In this document: one piece after another, positions 46,934 through 57,947 of the stretch
How the letters are laid out: each line of letters opens with the position of its first letter
How positions within the stretch are numbered: position 1 is the first letter of the stretch
From: Prostheceraeus crozeri
Lineage: Eukaryota; Platyhelminthes; Polycladida; Euryleptidae
Assembly: GCA_907163375.1 (NCBI GenBank)
Contig: CAJQUW010012967.1
Coordinates: 186,001-250,000, forward strand
Length of the DNA: 64,000 nucleotides
Direction: 5' to 3'
Translations under genes and position numbers: made by a program
Notes under the pieces: generated by a model
What the model saw: the letters and a program-made list of their open reading frames with translations, nothing else
What the model was told of the DNA's origin: nothing
The model's database searches: none

Positions 46934-48230
46934 TTAATCTAATAAATCAATATTTTTTTGAGTTGAGCTATATCCCTCTAATTCCCTAAAATTCTCTCGA
47001 ATTTTAGCAGCATGTTTTCCGTAATTGTTTGATCCAACCCTGCTGATGTTTGAAAATCCAGTATCCTCAGCAGTTTCAGCTCTCCATGTTCCTGGAGTTA
47101 CTTCGCCATTATTATCCTCGAAATCAATAGAGTGATCCGAAATGTATCGATGAGCAGGTGCAGTTACATGATCAAATCGTCGCAAGAAGTCGTGTAAAAT
47201 TATGCATGTGTAGACCATCTTCTTGGCCTTCCGAAGGTTCATGCAAATAGGAGCATGAAAAATTCGCCACCGATTGGCCAAGATGCCAAAGGCATTTTCA
47301 ACAATCCGCCTTGCTCGGCTCAATCGATAATTAAAAATGCACCTGTCAATAGAGATATCTGTTCCACCATACGGTTTCATGAGATTGCTCTTCAACGGAA
47401 AGGCATCATCACCGACGAATACAAATGGAAATATTTCATTGCTCGACTGCTACAGAGGTTCTGGATCTGGCAGATCCAACTTATCATTCAGAATGAGCTG
47501 GCCGAATTTTGAGGAAGAAAAGACGGAACTGTCAGATTCACGTCCGTAGGCTCCAATATCAACACAAGTGAAGCAATAATCACTATCAACTGCTGCCATC
47601 AAGATAAAACAAAAGTATTGCTGTAGTTGAAGCACTCACTGCCACTGTTATCGGGGCATTGTATTCGAACATGCTTTCCGTCGATGGCTCCAACACAATG
47701 AGGAAAATTCTATTTTGAATTAAAGCCATCTGAAATGATGCGCCACTTGTCCTCGGTTGGAGAGGGCAAACATTCGGTCGAAAGAGATTCGATAATTGCG
47801 TCACATGTCTCGTTAATGATGTTTGAGACCGTAGACTTTCCCATGCGAAAAGAAAACGCAATTGATTGCAGAAGCCAAAAGACGTAACGAGACAGCAAGA
47901 CGTTGCTTCGCGGAAATTGTAAGTTTGTGGGTAGGGGCATGTGTAAGCTTCCGTTCAAGCTTCAATAGCAAAGTGTCGAAAGCAGATTTTGTCATTCTGA
48001 AGTAATTCATAAGACTTCCGTTTCATTTCATTAATCAGGAGGAATTCTGAGTGAGTATTCCGTCTTCTGTTTATCCGCTTGAAATACATTTTTCTGGTTC
48101 TCTTCTTTTTCAAAGGCAAAAGGCATGATGCGAACAGCACAGGACTATCTTCTTCGACCGACGTCATCACCCAACAGCAAGCGCACAAAGACTGCGCCAC
48201 TAGTATGAACACATGTACGCTGACTTTCAC
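46934..48230 (-). pseudogene. HARBI1-type nuclease, several breaks
   Basis: Minus-strand frames in order are MNYFRMTKSAFDTLLLKLER, then [36 protein letters not shown] (first Asp), DSDYCFTCVDIGAYGRESDS (second Asp), FVFVGDDAFPLKSNLMKPYG, and ARRIVENAFGILANRWRIF (Glu). This is the full DDE signature of PIF/Harbinger nucleases. The frame changes at about 48005, 47865 and 47620. There are stops at about 47708 and 47450, so the gene is dead. Normal length would be about 400 aa. An intron at one of these places cannot be excluded. Confidence 0.85.
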
Positions 48231-48472
48231 TGATTAAACGGAACGAGCAGGTCGACTGACATTGTCAGTGGACTGAAGCTTTTTCCAGTCGACGTAATGC
48301 AGTCGATAGCAACGTAATTATACGCCAGAAGTATAAACCGGCCTTAACTTTTATAACTTCTATCGTTAAATAGGATTTTCCACAGCATCAATGACCATCA
48401 ACATCTCATCATAAGCGCTCTTCGCTGGATCCCGGATCCGGATCTTGACCCGGTGCAATCCCTGGTCTAGAG

Positions 48473-49209
48473 ATGACATGTATCAGCAACGATGGTCACG
48501 TCCAGAACTAGTCTAGAGGGGCAAGAACATCAATTTTCCATTGAATACAATACAAATTCAATTTTGAATTCTGACGAACCAGAAGATTGACACCGCATAA
48601 AACGAACATATTCAGTAAATTTAGATCGTGAAGATTCAAGCGGCGTGAATAAGATTTCCATTTGACGAATTTATCACAGAGGAAAATTGAGTCAAAGATG
48701 TGTACTTTTCACTTGACAGGCTTGCCTGCAATCTGACCGTTGAGGTACTTGTGTTCGCTAGTTCGAGCAGTGCACGCGCTGGGCTAATCACACAAACCAG
48801 GGATAGACGAATATCTATGTCAATCACTATCGCTTGCTGCCATTGCACACAATGGATGGGATAGGATTATGTCCGCTCTAGACTAACCCAAACGGAAGTG
48901 AATCTATCTTATTGGCTAGAGCGCTGTGATAATTTTAGCATAGAGTCCTTCTTGAGGACTTCTAATGACAATTTCGGGGCTCAGACCAAAGGACTGTTCC
49001 AGCTAGACCAAAATCACTTAATGAATTTAATGACAACGATATTGGATGATTCGATTAATTGCATTAGTATATCAAGCCAACCCATAAGATGGTGTTATAT
49101 TCACATTCTTCAAGAAGAAGACCCTGTGCCATTTGTACATGACATTATGGTGCGGTTTGTTCACCAATTGCACTAGACACAATTTGATTCTACAAATGCT
49201 TCAGTTTAC
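48473..49209. other. Intron sequence, nothing recognised
   Basis: AT-rich sequence right of the hAT nest; open frames at 48636-48848 (minus) and 48898-49176 (plus) have no recognised features. Confidence 0.4.
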
Positions 49210-49720
49210 TATAATTGCAATCAAATGCAAGCGATGGCGCAGATAAACACTTATTTAGTGTGCAGAGCGAAAAATCTAATCTATCTGGTAAATGGCAAAA
49301 TAAAGTTTTTTCATCCCTTGCGGATTGCTGTGAATTCCTTCAAATGCTCCAATTGCCGCGATTCATTCAGATTCGAAGGATTCAGATATTTGTGTGCAAG
49401 TTTTGCTGATGAAGTAAATCCTTCCCATCATCACTTTGAAAGATAGCGGGCGTAAGAGAAAAATTCGCTGACGTCTCAGGAAAACTTGACGTCATCTTTG
49501 TCTCTTTGCTGTGTGAGTAATCGTCAGTTGAACGTCGCACACATTGACGTATAAATGCATATTGTTCAACTGGCGGTAGCTATGTTGTTTTGTCACCAGA
49601 TTATGTTCCATTTCATCAACATTACTATATACACGCTTCTTCCCCTGCTGGCAAACAGAAGACAGGACGAACCAACTTTCTAATTCTGTGGTAAATCTTT
49701 TTAAGTGTCTACATTATGGT
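49210..49720 (+). repeat. R2 dispersed repeat, copy 3
   Basis: TTGCCGCGATTCATTCAGAT and following sequence match copies at 32000-32450 and 40725-41340. Most diverged of the three. Confidence 0.6.
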
Positions 49721-50140
49721 ACCATATAAATCAAGTTTTGACGTCATTAATAAGTGTTTTGAACTATGCTAATAGGCATAATAAACCTTATATATTAACT
49801 GATGATATCTGTGTCACAGTAGTTAGAGACTTGAATGTGTGATCGTATGGCATGTGGTCAATGGGAATGTCTTTGAAAGTCAGCAGTTAAGCATCCGGGC
49901 TGAAGTTTTCCCGAATGAACAGCGGCCAAACTAAAGCTTGCGATCTCGAATTTCCGGATTCAGCATTTTGCCCAATTTCTGGATTAGATGGAGCCAGCAG
50001 CAAGGTTCGGCAAGGCGAATGGACAAATCTTCAGACATGGCTGATGAACAAGCGACGCCGACCAAGGTCATCAGAGCCATCCCAAACGATGCAGTAGCCA
50101 GACACGCACTCCAGTGTTAACAGTTTGACGCCAATCGTGC
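49721..50140. other. Intron sequence with an exon-like open stretch
   Basis: About 49900-50120 is GC-richer and open in two frames (one contains MADEQATPTKVIRAIPNDAV). I do not recognise it and see no convincing splice pair. Confidence 0.3.
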
Positions 50141-50148
50141 GAGGCTGT

Positions 50149-50817
50149 CAGTGTTGCGATTCGCGCGTGTTTTTTTGACAATTTGCGCGTGTAAGCGTGT
50201 TTTTTTCCATTTTTATCCATTTTGCGCGTTTTTTAAGTTTTCGACTTCTATTTTTAATTTTTGATAATAGAAAAATTTGGTTGCTATTTCCAAATGAAAA
50301 AAAAATATTCATTGTTGAATTCTCACTTCTCAGCTTCTCTGAGCTTGTCTTTTCTTTCATTGAGGGGCCTAATAAATTAACCGGTTTAGTTGGAGAAAAT
50401 GTATAATCAAAGCATAGTATATGTCATGCAGCGAAGTATAAAAGAGAAAGTGTCAAAGAATATTCTAAAATATCAAAATCAAGATATCAAAATTTCAAAT
50501 TACATGCAGTTTCTAGATCAGCCACATGTATAGCCTATCAAAGATCATTTAGGTTCATTAACATCTCACTCAATGGATAGCCTATAGGCCCACTGCTCGT
50601 ATGCATCTACCACTTAAGGCACGTGTGTATTTGACTTGTCCTGAAAAATACCAAAGCTCTTACTATCTGATCTGCAAATTTAAGCTTTGTAAAAATTCGT
50701 TTCATCAAATATTAGCGATTATAGTTGCCATTTTGGCTTATTTGTAAGGAAATACATGTGCGCGTGTTTTTCGACCTTGCGCGTTTTTTTTACCCTACGC
50801 CAAGAATCGCAACACTG
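50149..50817. mobile_element. hAT MITE
   Basis: 669 bp; ends CAGTGTTGCGATTC and its complement, flanked by GAGGCTGT at 50141-50148 and 50818-50825. Subterminal regions carry repeated GCGCGT followed by T runs on both sides. AT-rich interior without a gene. The 8-bp duplication and CAGTG end identify hAT. Confidence 0.92.
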
Positions 50818-51226
50818 GAGGCTGTCTTATTTCAATGAGATCGATCAAGCACAGCTCGTCAACCAATATACCATTTCAGTTATAAACGTCACAAAACCCC
50901 TCTTTTGTGTGCAAAGACAGTCAGTGATGATACTCGCGTTATCTTGGCTTTGGCTTGTGACTTTGAATCGCACTCTCTTTAATTCTGTCTACAACTTTCA
51001 CCATTCTCTTTCGGTAAATACGACGTACCGCTTGACAAGAGCCGTCGGTACACACAACGCTCACTTCGTTGGACCTCTGGGCTTCCCCCGTCAGGTGTGC
51101 GGAGCAGCGGGCGATCGTGCCGCAGAATATGTACTTCTCATGAGGAAACAGGTGTTTTGCCGATCACTTCTGTTTTTCATCATTCGGGCATGGTGATTTG
51201 ATCATTAATTGCTTCATTGCTGTTGT

Positions 51227-51397
51227 GGTCTCCGTGGCACAGTGGTTAAGTGCTTGGCCTAGCGATCTTTTGGTCCAGAGGTCGAGCCCCGAAGGTGTCA
51301 TTGGAAGTCGGCAGGAAGAGCATCCGCTACAACGCTCCGTAAGTCTGACTATGTCAGCACCGTGCAAGCCCCAAGTATGGGGAGTAGTGACGTAAAA
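51227..51397 (+). mobile_element. tRNA-derived SINE, copy 4, with perfect TSD
   Basis: 171 bp starting GGTCTCCGTGGCACAGTGGT, B box AGAGGTCGAGCCCC, ending GTAGTGACGTAAAA. The 16 bases GCTTCATTGCTGTTGT lie directly before (51211-51226) and after (51398-51413), a target duplication of the length made by LINE machinery. This fixes the exact ends of the family and shows recent mobility. Confidence 0.95.
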
Positions 51398-51413
51398 GCT
51401 TCATTGCTGTTGT

Positions 51414-52720
51414 CATCTTATTGCATAAATTCAAATTCCACTCCACTCATAAGCAAATGTACGCATCTTGCTTAACACTCACCCTTAGTTGGTGAGGAAA
51501 TGGATGATCTCTTGGAGATTAACGCATTAGTATGTAATATACCTTAAAATTCTTGTGATTAAAATAAATGGTTGGTTTTACTGAAACAATTTCAAATTCC
51601 TCACATCAATTCATCTGATCTCTCAACAACTTGACAATATTTCGAGATCAGAATGCAAATGAAGAGGAAACGTGAGAGATTTACTAATAAACTTGCTTTT
51701 GTTTTGATTCACAATAGTCCCAAAGCGTAATTGTTTTCATATATGAAGATTTACTTATCCACTTCGCATAACTGCAAATTTGATTATTTGGGGAGTATCA
51801 AATTGCGCATTAAATGCTTATCAGCTGAAACTGAAACTTTTGATAAGCTGTTTGTCGAAAAACACAAAAAATGAGATAGGCAAACTTTTGCTCTCTTAAA
51901 TCACTTCAAACTTTCGTACATTTTTGCATTCATACATAGCATTCATGCGGGCAAACCGATCGTAGGCAGATCTCTGTGTAATGCATGTCGATATTCACGT
52001 AGTGACGTAAATGTTAAACTTTAAGGTCAATATCAGAATTTAAAATTGACGTCTCAGTAACCATTTTGGCTTCATAATTGCCGGTCAACAAAGCTTTATT
52101 GTAAAATTTAAAAACTTGTGAAATTGGAGATTCAAGTTCTTTTTGCTATTTATACTTCGGAGATTAGCGATCTTGAAACCGCGCACCACGATTATCCGAA
52201 TATATTATTTTGCGATTTTTTGTCAGTGTCAAGAAATACACATGCATCTAAGGAAGACAATTGTGGTTTTTATTTCGCGGTATTTTTTTCATCATTTCCG
52301 CAAAGTGAAAAGCCGTATAACAATTGCTTGCTATGGGCCCTAATTGCGCATTAAGGAATTATATTTAAATCTATTTCTGTCTTGTAAATCAAATTTGATT
52401 TTTTACCTTATGGTAACAGTAGTTAACTCATACAAATGGAGCCATATTATGAAGTCATATTAATGAATTGAAATGAGGATGCCGAGTACAACGTAGGTTT
52501 TAGATTACTTTTTGCTTTTATGCAATATTCTGGTTGTTTTTGGCTTTCATAAATGAAATCTCATTCAACAGCTTAGTTGGTGAACAATTGCCCAGATTGC
52601 CAGATGTCGATGGTTTAAGCTCCGTCTGAAACATTGATATAATGAGTCAGTTTAATAAGAAAAAAGACCGTTAATATAAATCATTTGAGTCTTAATATTT
52701 GGTGGGAACGTTCCGAAAAT
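51414..52720. other. Intron sequence with a tRNA-like block
   Basis: At 52568-52624 AGCTTAGTTGGTGAACAATT with GATGGTTTAAGCTCC resembles a tRNA-derived SINE head, like 28033-28092. Otherwise AT-rich and unassigned. Confidence 0.4.
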
Positions 52721-52920
52721 GGGACTGTTCATTAACTAAGATTCTGCCTGCAGAAAATTAAACCGATTAAATATTCTGCCTGTAGAACATTCAACCGATT
52801 TAACGAACGATAGCACAACACTGAAATTTGCAGAATACTCAATCGTTTTTGGCATTATACAGTCGTTCATTAAGTCGGTTTGATTCTCTGATGACAGAAT
52901 TTTAGTTAATGAACACCCCA
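52721..52920. mobile_element. Fold-back MITE, 200 bp
   Basis: The left end GGGACTGTTCATTAACTAAG and the complemented right end GGGGTGTTCATTAACTAAAA match; inverted similarity continues inward (AAACCGAYTTAA). AAT on both sides may be a 3-bp duplication. Confidence 0.72.
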
Positions 52921-54691
52921 ATGTCCATAGAAGCGCCATAAAACATCGAAATCCGTCCACAGAACTTAGAGTAGCATCTCATTACACATGTAATTATATT
53001 ATTTATTGCAGCATAGAGAGTGGAGAGTCAAGCTACTTACTTCAGAACACTGTTTCTCTGAGCGTAATGGTATACGATATCAAAACAAGGCTGATAGTAT
53101 GGTCAATTCAAAATTATTTCCGGTTCAATTGATGATTAAAAGAACAAAAATAAATAGTCTTTCATTCTCTACAAGATTTTCGTGGAAAAATGTATTTTCA
53201 TTCCATATCCATTAAGGTAGAAATGCAAATTGCTAATCAAGGATGAAATTGTTGGGATTTTCATGGTCAATGACTTCATGTTATTTCTAATTATTAATTT
53301 CCACCGACGTCATAACGGATATCAAACTTGTATTAGAAGAGTATGCTTGTTAGAACTCCTACGTTTAGATGTAAATCTAACGGAAAGCTCGTGAGTGGGT
53401 AGCAGGGTTGGAATAAACCCAAAATTAAGGGTCTTACTATTGTGTCGATACAAGCCTACGCACGCAATAAAATGCACCACTATCTATCATTGTATAGACT
53501 TCATCCTTCTTTATAGATTTTTAACTTTTAATGTTCCTTAGCAAGAGAAGTCATAGTAAATTTAAGGAAGAACCAATTAGGCCGCAATACCAACCATATT
53601 CGTTTTGCTAAGTATTGCACAAATGATCGATTATATTGTTTTGCAAAGGAATTTATTTATTAATGAATTAACTTATTTTGATTTTAATTAGAGGTTGTGT
53701 AAAGGAAAACAATTACACGAATGTTATGAAATATGTTTGATATATGCACTTTTTTTATACTCAAGAGCCAAGGAATCAGCAAATATTTATCGTTCCTAGT
53801 TCTATTCATCGTAACTCCTGAGATGACGAAATGCTTTGATCATCTTTGCAACACGTTGCGTTCTAGTTTTGGCCCGAGCCTTGCAGTGTACACAATCGAT
53901 GCAGACGATGCATGGTGAATGTTTCAATTATACTCAAAGGCACCCAACTTGTTCTGATGTATTCGGGTTCGCGATGTGTACCCACACATTTTAGTTGCAC
54001 ATATTTTATTTATGACACTGTAAATTTAAACAACTTAGTACACAGAAGTATGAACCGAAAATCCCAACTCACTAAAATCAAACCCAGCCAATTATGAAGC
54101 CCATGGGATTTTTAAGTTGACCATCCTTGACAAGCAGCCATGCATGACTCCAATTTCGACGGATGAAGCCGATGACTAGTCCCGGTTTACATTGAGGACT
54201 TTCCGAACATCTTGCACGATATATGGCAACAATTACGTAGTAGTGGAATATCCTTTTCCAACATAATAATGAGCACTCCAAGAATTACAAAAAAGCAGCT
54301 TAGATCAAGACGGTTTTGTCACAAATTGGAAAGTGATCTTGATCTGTAGATGCTACTTTACTAGTGCTCTTTTTAATGGAGGCAATTCCTTAAATGTTTT
54401 AATAATCTCTTCAATTTATCTCTATGAGCTTTTATGACTATTCGTTCACATTAGAGATGCACACATACACACAGATACTTACAAGAATACTGCATCCGAA
54501 ACGTTAACCCTCATATTCATCTTACATTCGAAGGTAGAAAGCAATTACACTACTGACTACTGTAATTTAATTGGATAAGTGAAGTGGGTAGTATAAAAAT
54601 ATCACATGAATTTCGTCTTCTTGTAATATCCTCTTACAGAGCGATGCTTTTATGTTTGCAAAATGAGCAATATCTTCTGTTTTATCTGCAG
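52921..54691. other. Intron sequence, nothing recognised
   Basis: AT-rich; ends with acceptor TTTTATCTGCAG before the next vinculin exon. Confidence 0.4.
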
Positions 54692-54815
54692 AGGTGAATG
54701 GGGCACCAAGAAGGATTTGATCTCCTTGACGAAGCAGATTGTGGAAACTTCAGATATTGTCGTTCGATGTTCATCGCAGCTTGCAAAGGATTGTACCGAT
54801 TTGAGGATGCGACAA
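54692..54815 (+). CDS. VCL: Vinculin exon (tail domain helix 2)
   Basis: 124 nt; AG at 54690-54691 and donor GTGAGT at 54816. The first base completes the Arg codon begun at 39260-39261, giving VVRGEWGTKKDLISLTKQIV, then ETSDIVVRCSSQLAKDCTDL and RMRQ. Vertebrate vinculin reads [20 protein letters not shown] then [20 protein letters not shown], so this is tail helix 2 and the loop to helix 3, including the conserved GTK and KxCTD positions. It ends in phase 0. Spliced to 56541 it continues into the CERI..TQLKI helix. Confidence 0.96.
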
Positions 54816-55555
54816 GTGAGTACAGAGAGATTATCTAAATACCAACCACTGTCAATGAAATTTCTTCATCCTGTATATTCACATTCACATCATTGAGAGC
54901 ATTTATTACTATATTTGCATAAAACTTCATGTAATCGTAGTTCTGAAATTTGTCGAAGTTCGAGTGTCTTATTTCTTATTGGCTTCATCGTACTTATGTC
55001 GATCAACTACGGAGAATTTTTGCCTAGGGCATCTTCTCCTATGCTATATTTATCAACGTAGTTGATAATCTCTCAACGTAGTTGATATTTATCAAAATAG
55101 TTGATTCTCAGCCAGTTGGCGAGGGAGGAAGCCATGATATAGTCGGTTTAACAGAGGAGCAAAAAAGTTGATTAATAGTTGATAAATAATTTAATAGGTC
55201 GCTAAATCGCGATTAAAGTCGAAGCATAATTGGCCGGGCCTTCCGGACATCTTAATTTCTAACGATCAATGTTCGCTGGCAAACCGGCCGCAGGCGAATG
55301 AGAAATGAAGAATTTCTTAAATTTTGCAATGATTTTACAAATAAGAAAATCTCCAGAGTCAGATTAGCATTGATCTCACCAATTGCATGGAGTCATTACC
55401 TATCTTCATTGCCTTAGTCTAGATGAAAGTCAATTTTGTTGTTACAAGTCCTTAATAAAGCTATTTATTGTTACGGTGCAATATAAATCAACTTTAATTG
55501 GCCGGTACCTACTCGTGTACTTTTGAAGGTTATGAATAATCTATTTCATCCATTA
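54816..55555. other. Intron sequence with a short palindromic cluster
   Basis: At about 55045-55115 repeated TATCAACGTAGTTGATA-like palindromes occur three times, a small hairpin-forming cluster. Nothing else recognised. Confidence 0.45.
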
Positions 55556-55756
55556 GGGTCTCCATGGCACTAAGTGCTTAAGTAGTTAAGTGCTTGGCTT
55601 AGCGATCTTTCGGTCCAGAGGTCGAGTGCGGAAGGTGTCACTGGAAGTCGGCAGGAAGGGCATCCGGACTAAAATGTCACAACTCTCCAAATCAGAAGTC
55701 TGACGTATGTCAGCACCGTCCAAGGCCCCAGTATGGGGGAGTAGTAACGGCAAACC
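55556..55756 (+). mobile_element. tRNA-derived SINE, copy 5
   Basis: GGTCTCCATGGCACTAAGTG head with a small duplication of TTAAGTGCTT in the A-box area, B box AGAGGTCGAGTGC, body GTCGGCAGGAAGGGCATCCG, end GTAGTAACGGCAAA. Lies in the intron between two tail exons. Confidence 0.85.
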
Positions 55757-56540
55757 ATCAATTTTTAAAACTTTTTTATGTTTTTTTTAATTCGATGAAT
55801 TCCTATACATTATGAGCAATTCTCATATTATCAAGCATTTATCCGATATCTATTGAATATGTACATTAGGCATTAGGCGTAGTGTTAGCTTTGCTCCTCA
55901 TACCAATGGCTCCTTAGTATTCTTCTTAACAATGCGGAATAATGCTTGCTGGTAATAAATCAATAATGGTATTGTTTGTGCATCGACTACAATAAGTTCG
56001 TTTTTGATCGTGGTGTAAAGTTCACTGTCAAGTAGTTGCGAATTTAGAATAAATATCCCAGCAATGTTCTCAGTTTCAAGTTACGTTACATAAGCTTGCT
56101 TACAATCCTGACAAAATAAGGAAATATTGTTCGTTGTGATATTGTCGTTTAGGAACACAGTATAAAGAGAGCAATGAAAAACATTGATGTAATAATGAGC
56201 TTTGAAAAACATAATTTATCATCAGTAAATGTTTGATGAACTTTTTGTGTATTCTTACTCACTAGAAACATTTTTCAATAAACGTCGAGTCGCATGACCG
56301 AACCGTTAAAATATTTCCCGTCTTGAATGAGGGATGGAAAAAATTAAAATTTGTCTCAAAGTTTGAGAGGTTTTGACAGAAATACCTCCGGCTTTAGAAA
56401 AAGCAACAACAAGCGGACGGGCGACAGATTGCTTGCGGAGTGCTGCAAAGGCTCTCTGAATTTCTGCTGTTGAAATTTGACGCCAAATTATTTGAGAGCT
56501 TGATCTTGTTATACCGATTGACTTCGCGTTTAATTTTCAG
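55757..56540. other. Intron sequence, nothing recognised
   Basis: AT-rich; ends with acceptor TTTAATTTTCAG at 56540. Confidence 0.45.
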
Positions 56541-56631
56541 AACATGAATCAATTGTGCGAACGAATATTAACGATTGGAACGCAACTGAAAATCGTATCG
56601 ACAGTTAAAGCAACAATGCTTGGAGCGCATG
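56541..56631 (+). CDS. VCL: Vinculin exon (tail domain helix 3)
   Basis: 91 nt, phase 0 start, ending after one base of a codon; donor GTAAGG at 56632. It encodes NMNQLCERILTIGTQLKIVS then TVKATMLGAH. Vertebrate: [20 protein letters not shown] then TVKATMLGRT. TVKATMLG is among the most conserved vinculin signatures and separates it from alpha-catenin. The next expected segment (acidic loop, then ATEMLVHNAQNLM) must begin with two codon-completing bases. The candidates at 58816 and 59001 do; the last two helices were not seen in this window. Confidence 0.96.
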
Positions 56632-57228
56632 GTAAGGAAATTAATTTTCAATTCACGATAGCTCATGGAAGTTCTCCTCTTCATGGCCCCTTCTTAAGAT
56701 GAACTGTCTTATTTTTATTACATATTTCTATCTGTGGAGGTTTCTGATTCAAATATTATAGACACACAAGATGAGATGCATGTGTTCAGGCAAAGATGTC
56801 AACTATGGATGAGTGCACAGTGTTTTTCAAGGTGATCTCAAAAGGGCTGTGGTTTTTGAAAATGTACTTGATGGTTTAATAGAGAATGAAAGCTAATGAT
56901 TTGTGGTTCAGATTTTTAGTGATTAGTTTTAAAAATCTATTACTTGTGCCTTATGTCACTTTTAAGGCAAACTCACCAATGATCAGAAGAGTCTCAAATG
57001 CCAGGTTCTCAAATATGTAGTTTTGGCTTAATTTTTGTTTTTTAATAATTCAAGGATTTTCTATTCTTTTTAAATAATTGAATTTTTCAAGATTTCAATA
57101 AAGTGATTTGTAGATTTTTTGAGAATATTTAAATTGTTGGGAAACTTAAATACAGTATTATTCAGAATTCGGAATTTTCATAGTAAACCTCAGTGCTTCC
57201 CTCAATGACGAAATAGAAACAAGGTTTT

Positions 57229-57260
57229 GCCGAGCAGTTTCGAATATTCACTCGTCAGGG
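57229..57260 (-). repeat. Penelope-like/hammerhead-like motif (candidate)
   Basis: Minus strand: CCTGACGAGTGAATATTCGA followed by AACTGCTCGG. It contains CTGACGA and CGAAAC spaced as in a hammerhead core, a feature of Penelope-like element ends. Stem complementarity was only judged by eye. Confidence 0.3.
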
Positions 57261-57310
57261 CACACAATACCGTCGGAATTTTAATCTCAGCTTATTACCA
57301 AGTTTTTCAG

Positions 57311-57402
57311 CCGATACACGAACAGGACTACCGGACAGCACAGCATTGATCTACCTTGACGACACGACGCAGGAGCACGAAATCGAAACCGCCAGCGTCT
57401 AA
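57311..57402 (+). CDS. Possible alternative terminal exon of vinculin
   Basis: After a good acceptor (AAGTTTTTCAG) a GC-rich 92-nt stretch, entered with the phase left by 56631, reads ADTRTGLPDSTALIYLDDTT, then QEHEIETASV and a stop. If used, vinculin would end after tail helix 3 without the lipid- and actin-binding C-terminus. There is no homology support, and the motif just upstream suggests retroelement sequence instead. Low confidence. Confidence 0.2.
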
Positions 57403-57447
57403 CGCGAAAGTAGCGCGAAACTGATCTTGCTAATAATTAATTTAAAG

Positions 57448-57939
57448 CAGTGGTTCCCAGCCTTTTAATGTTTACCCCAAAATAGAAAATTAATAGAGTT
57501 TTCATTATTCTGCGTACCCTCAACTATACATATAAAAAATAGCAAGAATTTGATCATGCTAAAATTTAATTGCGCGTAGAAATATGCGAAATTCGTAATT
57601 TAATGACACAAAAATTTAACTAGGCGTAACTGATGCGCGCTTGTGTAACAACACAAGCGCAGCGAAAGTCATGCTCCAATATCAAACGAGCTCTTTGTAT
57701 GCTTGTAATCATTACTATGGTGGTGAGTCCGGATTTGCATAAGTATGTGGCTGAGGTCGAGTTGGTGGTCGCTAATTAACAGCAGTTGCTTCAAGGCCAG
57801 ATGATGACAATCCAACTTAACAGTTCAACTGACCCATGAACAGGAAAGTTATCAAAGTAAAACTGAATTATAATAAGTCTCCCATATACTATGCGTACCT
57901 CTCAAAAGTCCTTCACGCATCCCAGGTTGGGAACCCCTG
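57448..57939. mobile_element. hAT MITE
   Basis: 492 bp; ends CAGTGGTTCCCAGCCTTTT and complement CAGGGGTTCCCAACCTGGG, the common hAT terminal type. Flanks ATTTAAAG and ATTTAAAA form an 8-bp duplication with one mismatch. The interior is non-coding. Confidence 0.9.
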
Positions 57940-57947
57940 ATTTAAAA

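Larger units (their letters stand above)
44394..48344. mobile_element. PIF/Harbinger transposon
   Basis: 3951 bp flanked by TAA on both sides (44391-44393, 48345-48347), the 3-bp duplication of the superfamily. Inverted ends share TTTATACTTCTGGCGTA starting seven bases in. It carries the two genes of the family tail to tail: a MADF/BESS DNA-binding protein on plus (45782-46550) and a HARBI1-type nuclease on minus (48230-46934). Both are frame-broken. A hAT element has inserted near the left side. Confidence 0.9.
42950..48464. mobile_element. hAT-type element hosting nested insertions
   Basis: Ends CAGGGATTGCAAATACC (left) and, complemented, CAGGGATTGCACCGGGTC (right), each followed by CCGGATCC-rich subterminal sequence. 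The eight bases GTCTAGAG occur immediately outside both ends (42942-42949 and 48465-48472), the hAT-type target duplication. Without the Harbinger guest and its extra TAA the element is about 1.56 kb, with no hAT transposase seen, so it is non-autonomous. It contains the fold-back element at 43100 and the Harbinger at 44394. Confidence 0.85.

Noticed and set aside
50756-51196. 146-codon open frame
   Set aside because: Crosses the right end of a hAT MITE and has no protein features.
55045-55115. CRISPR-like short repeats
   Set aside because: Only three irregular palindromic copies without unique spacers, in an animal genome.
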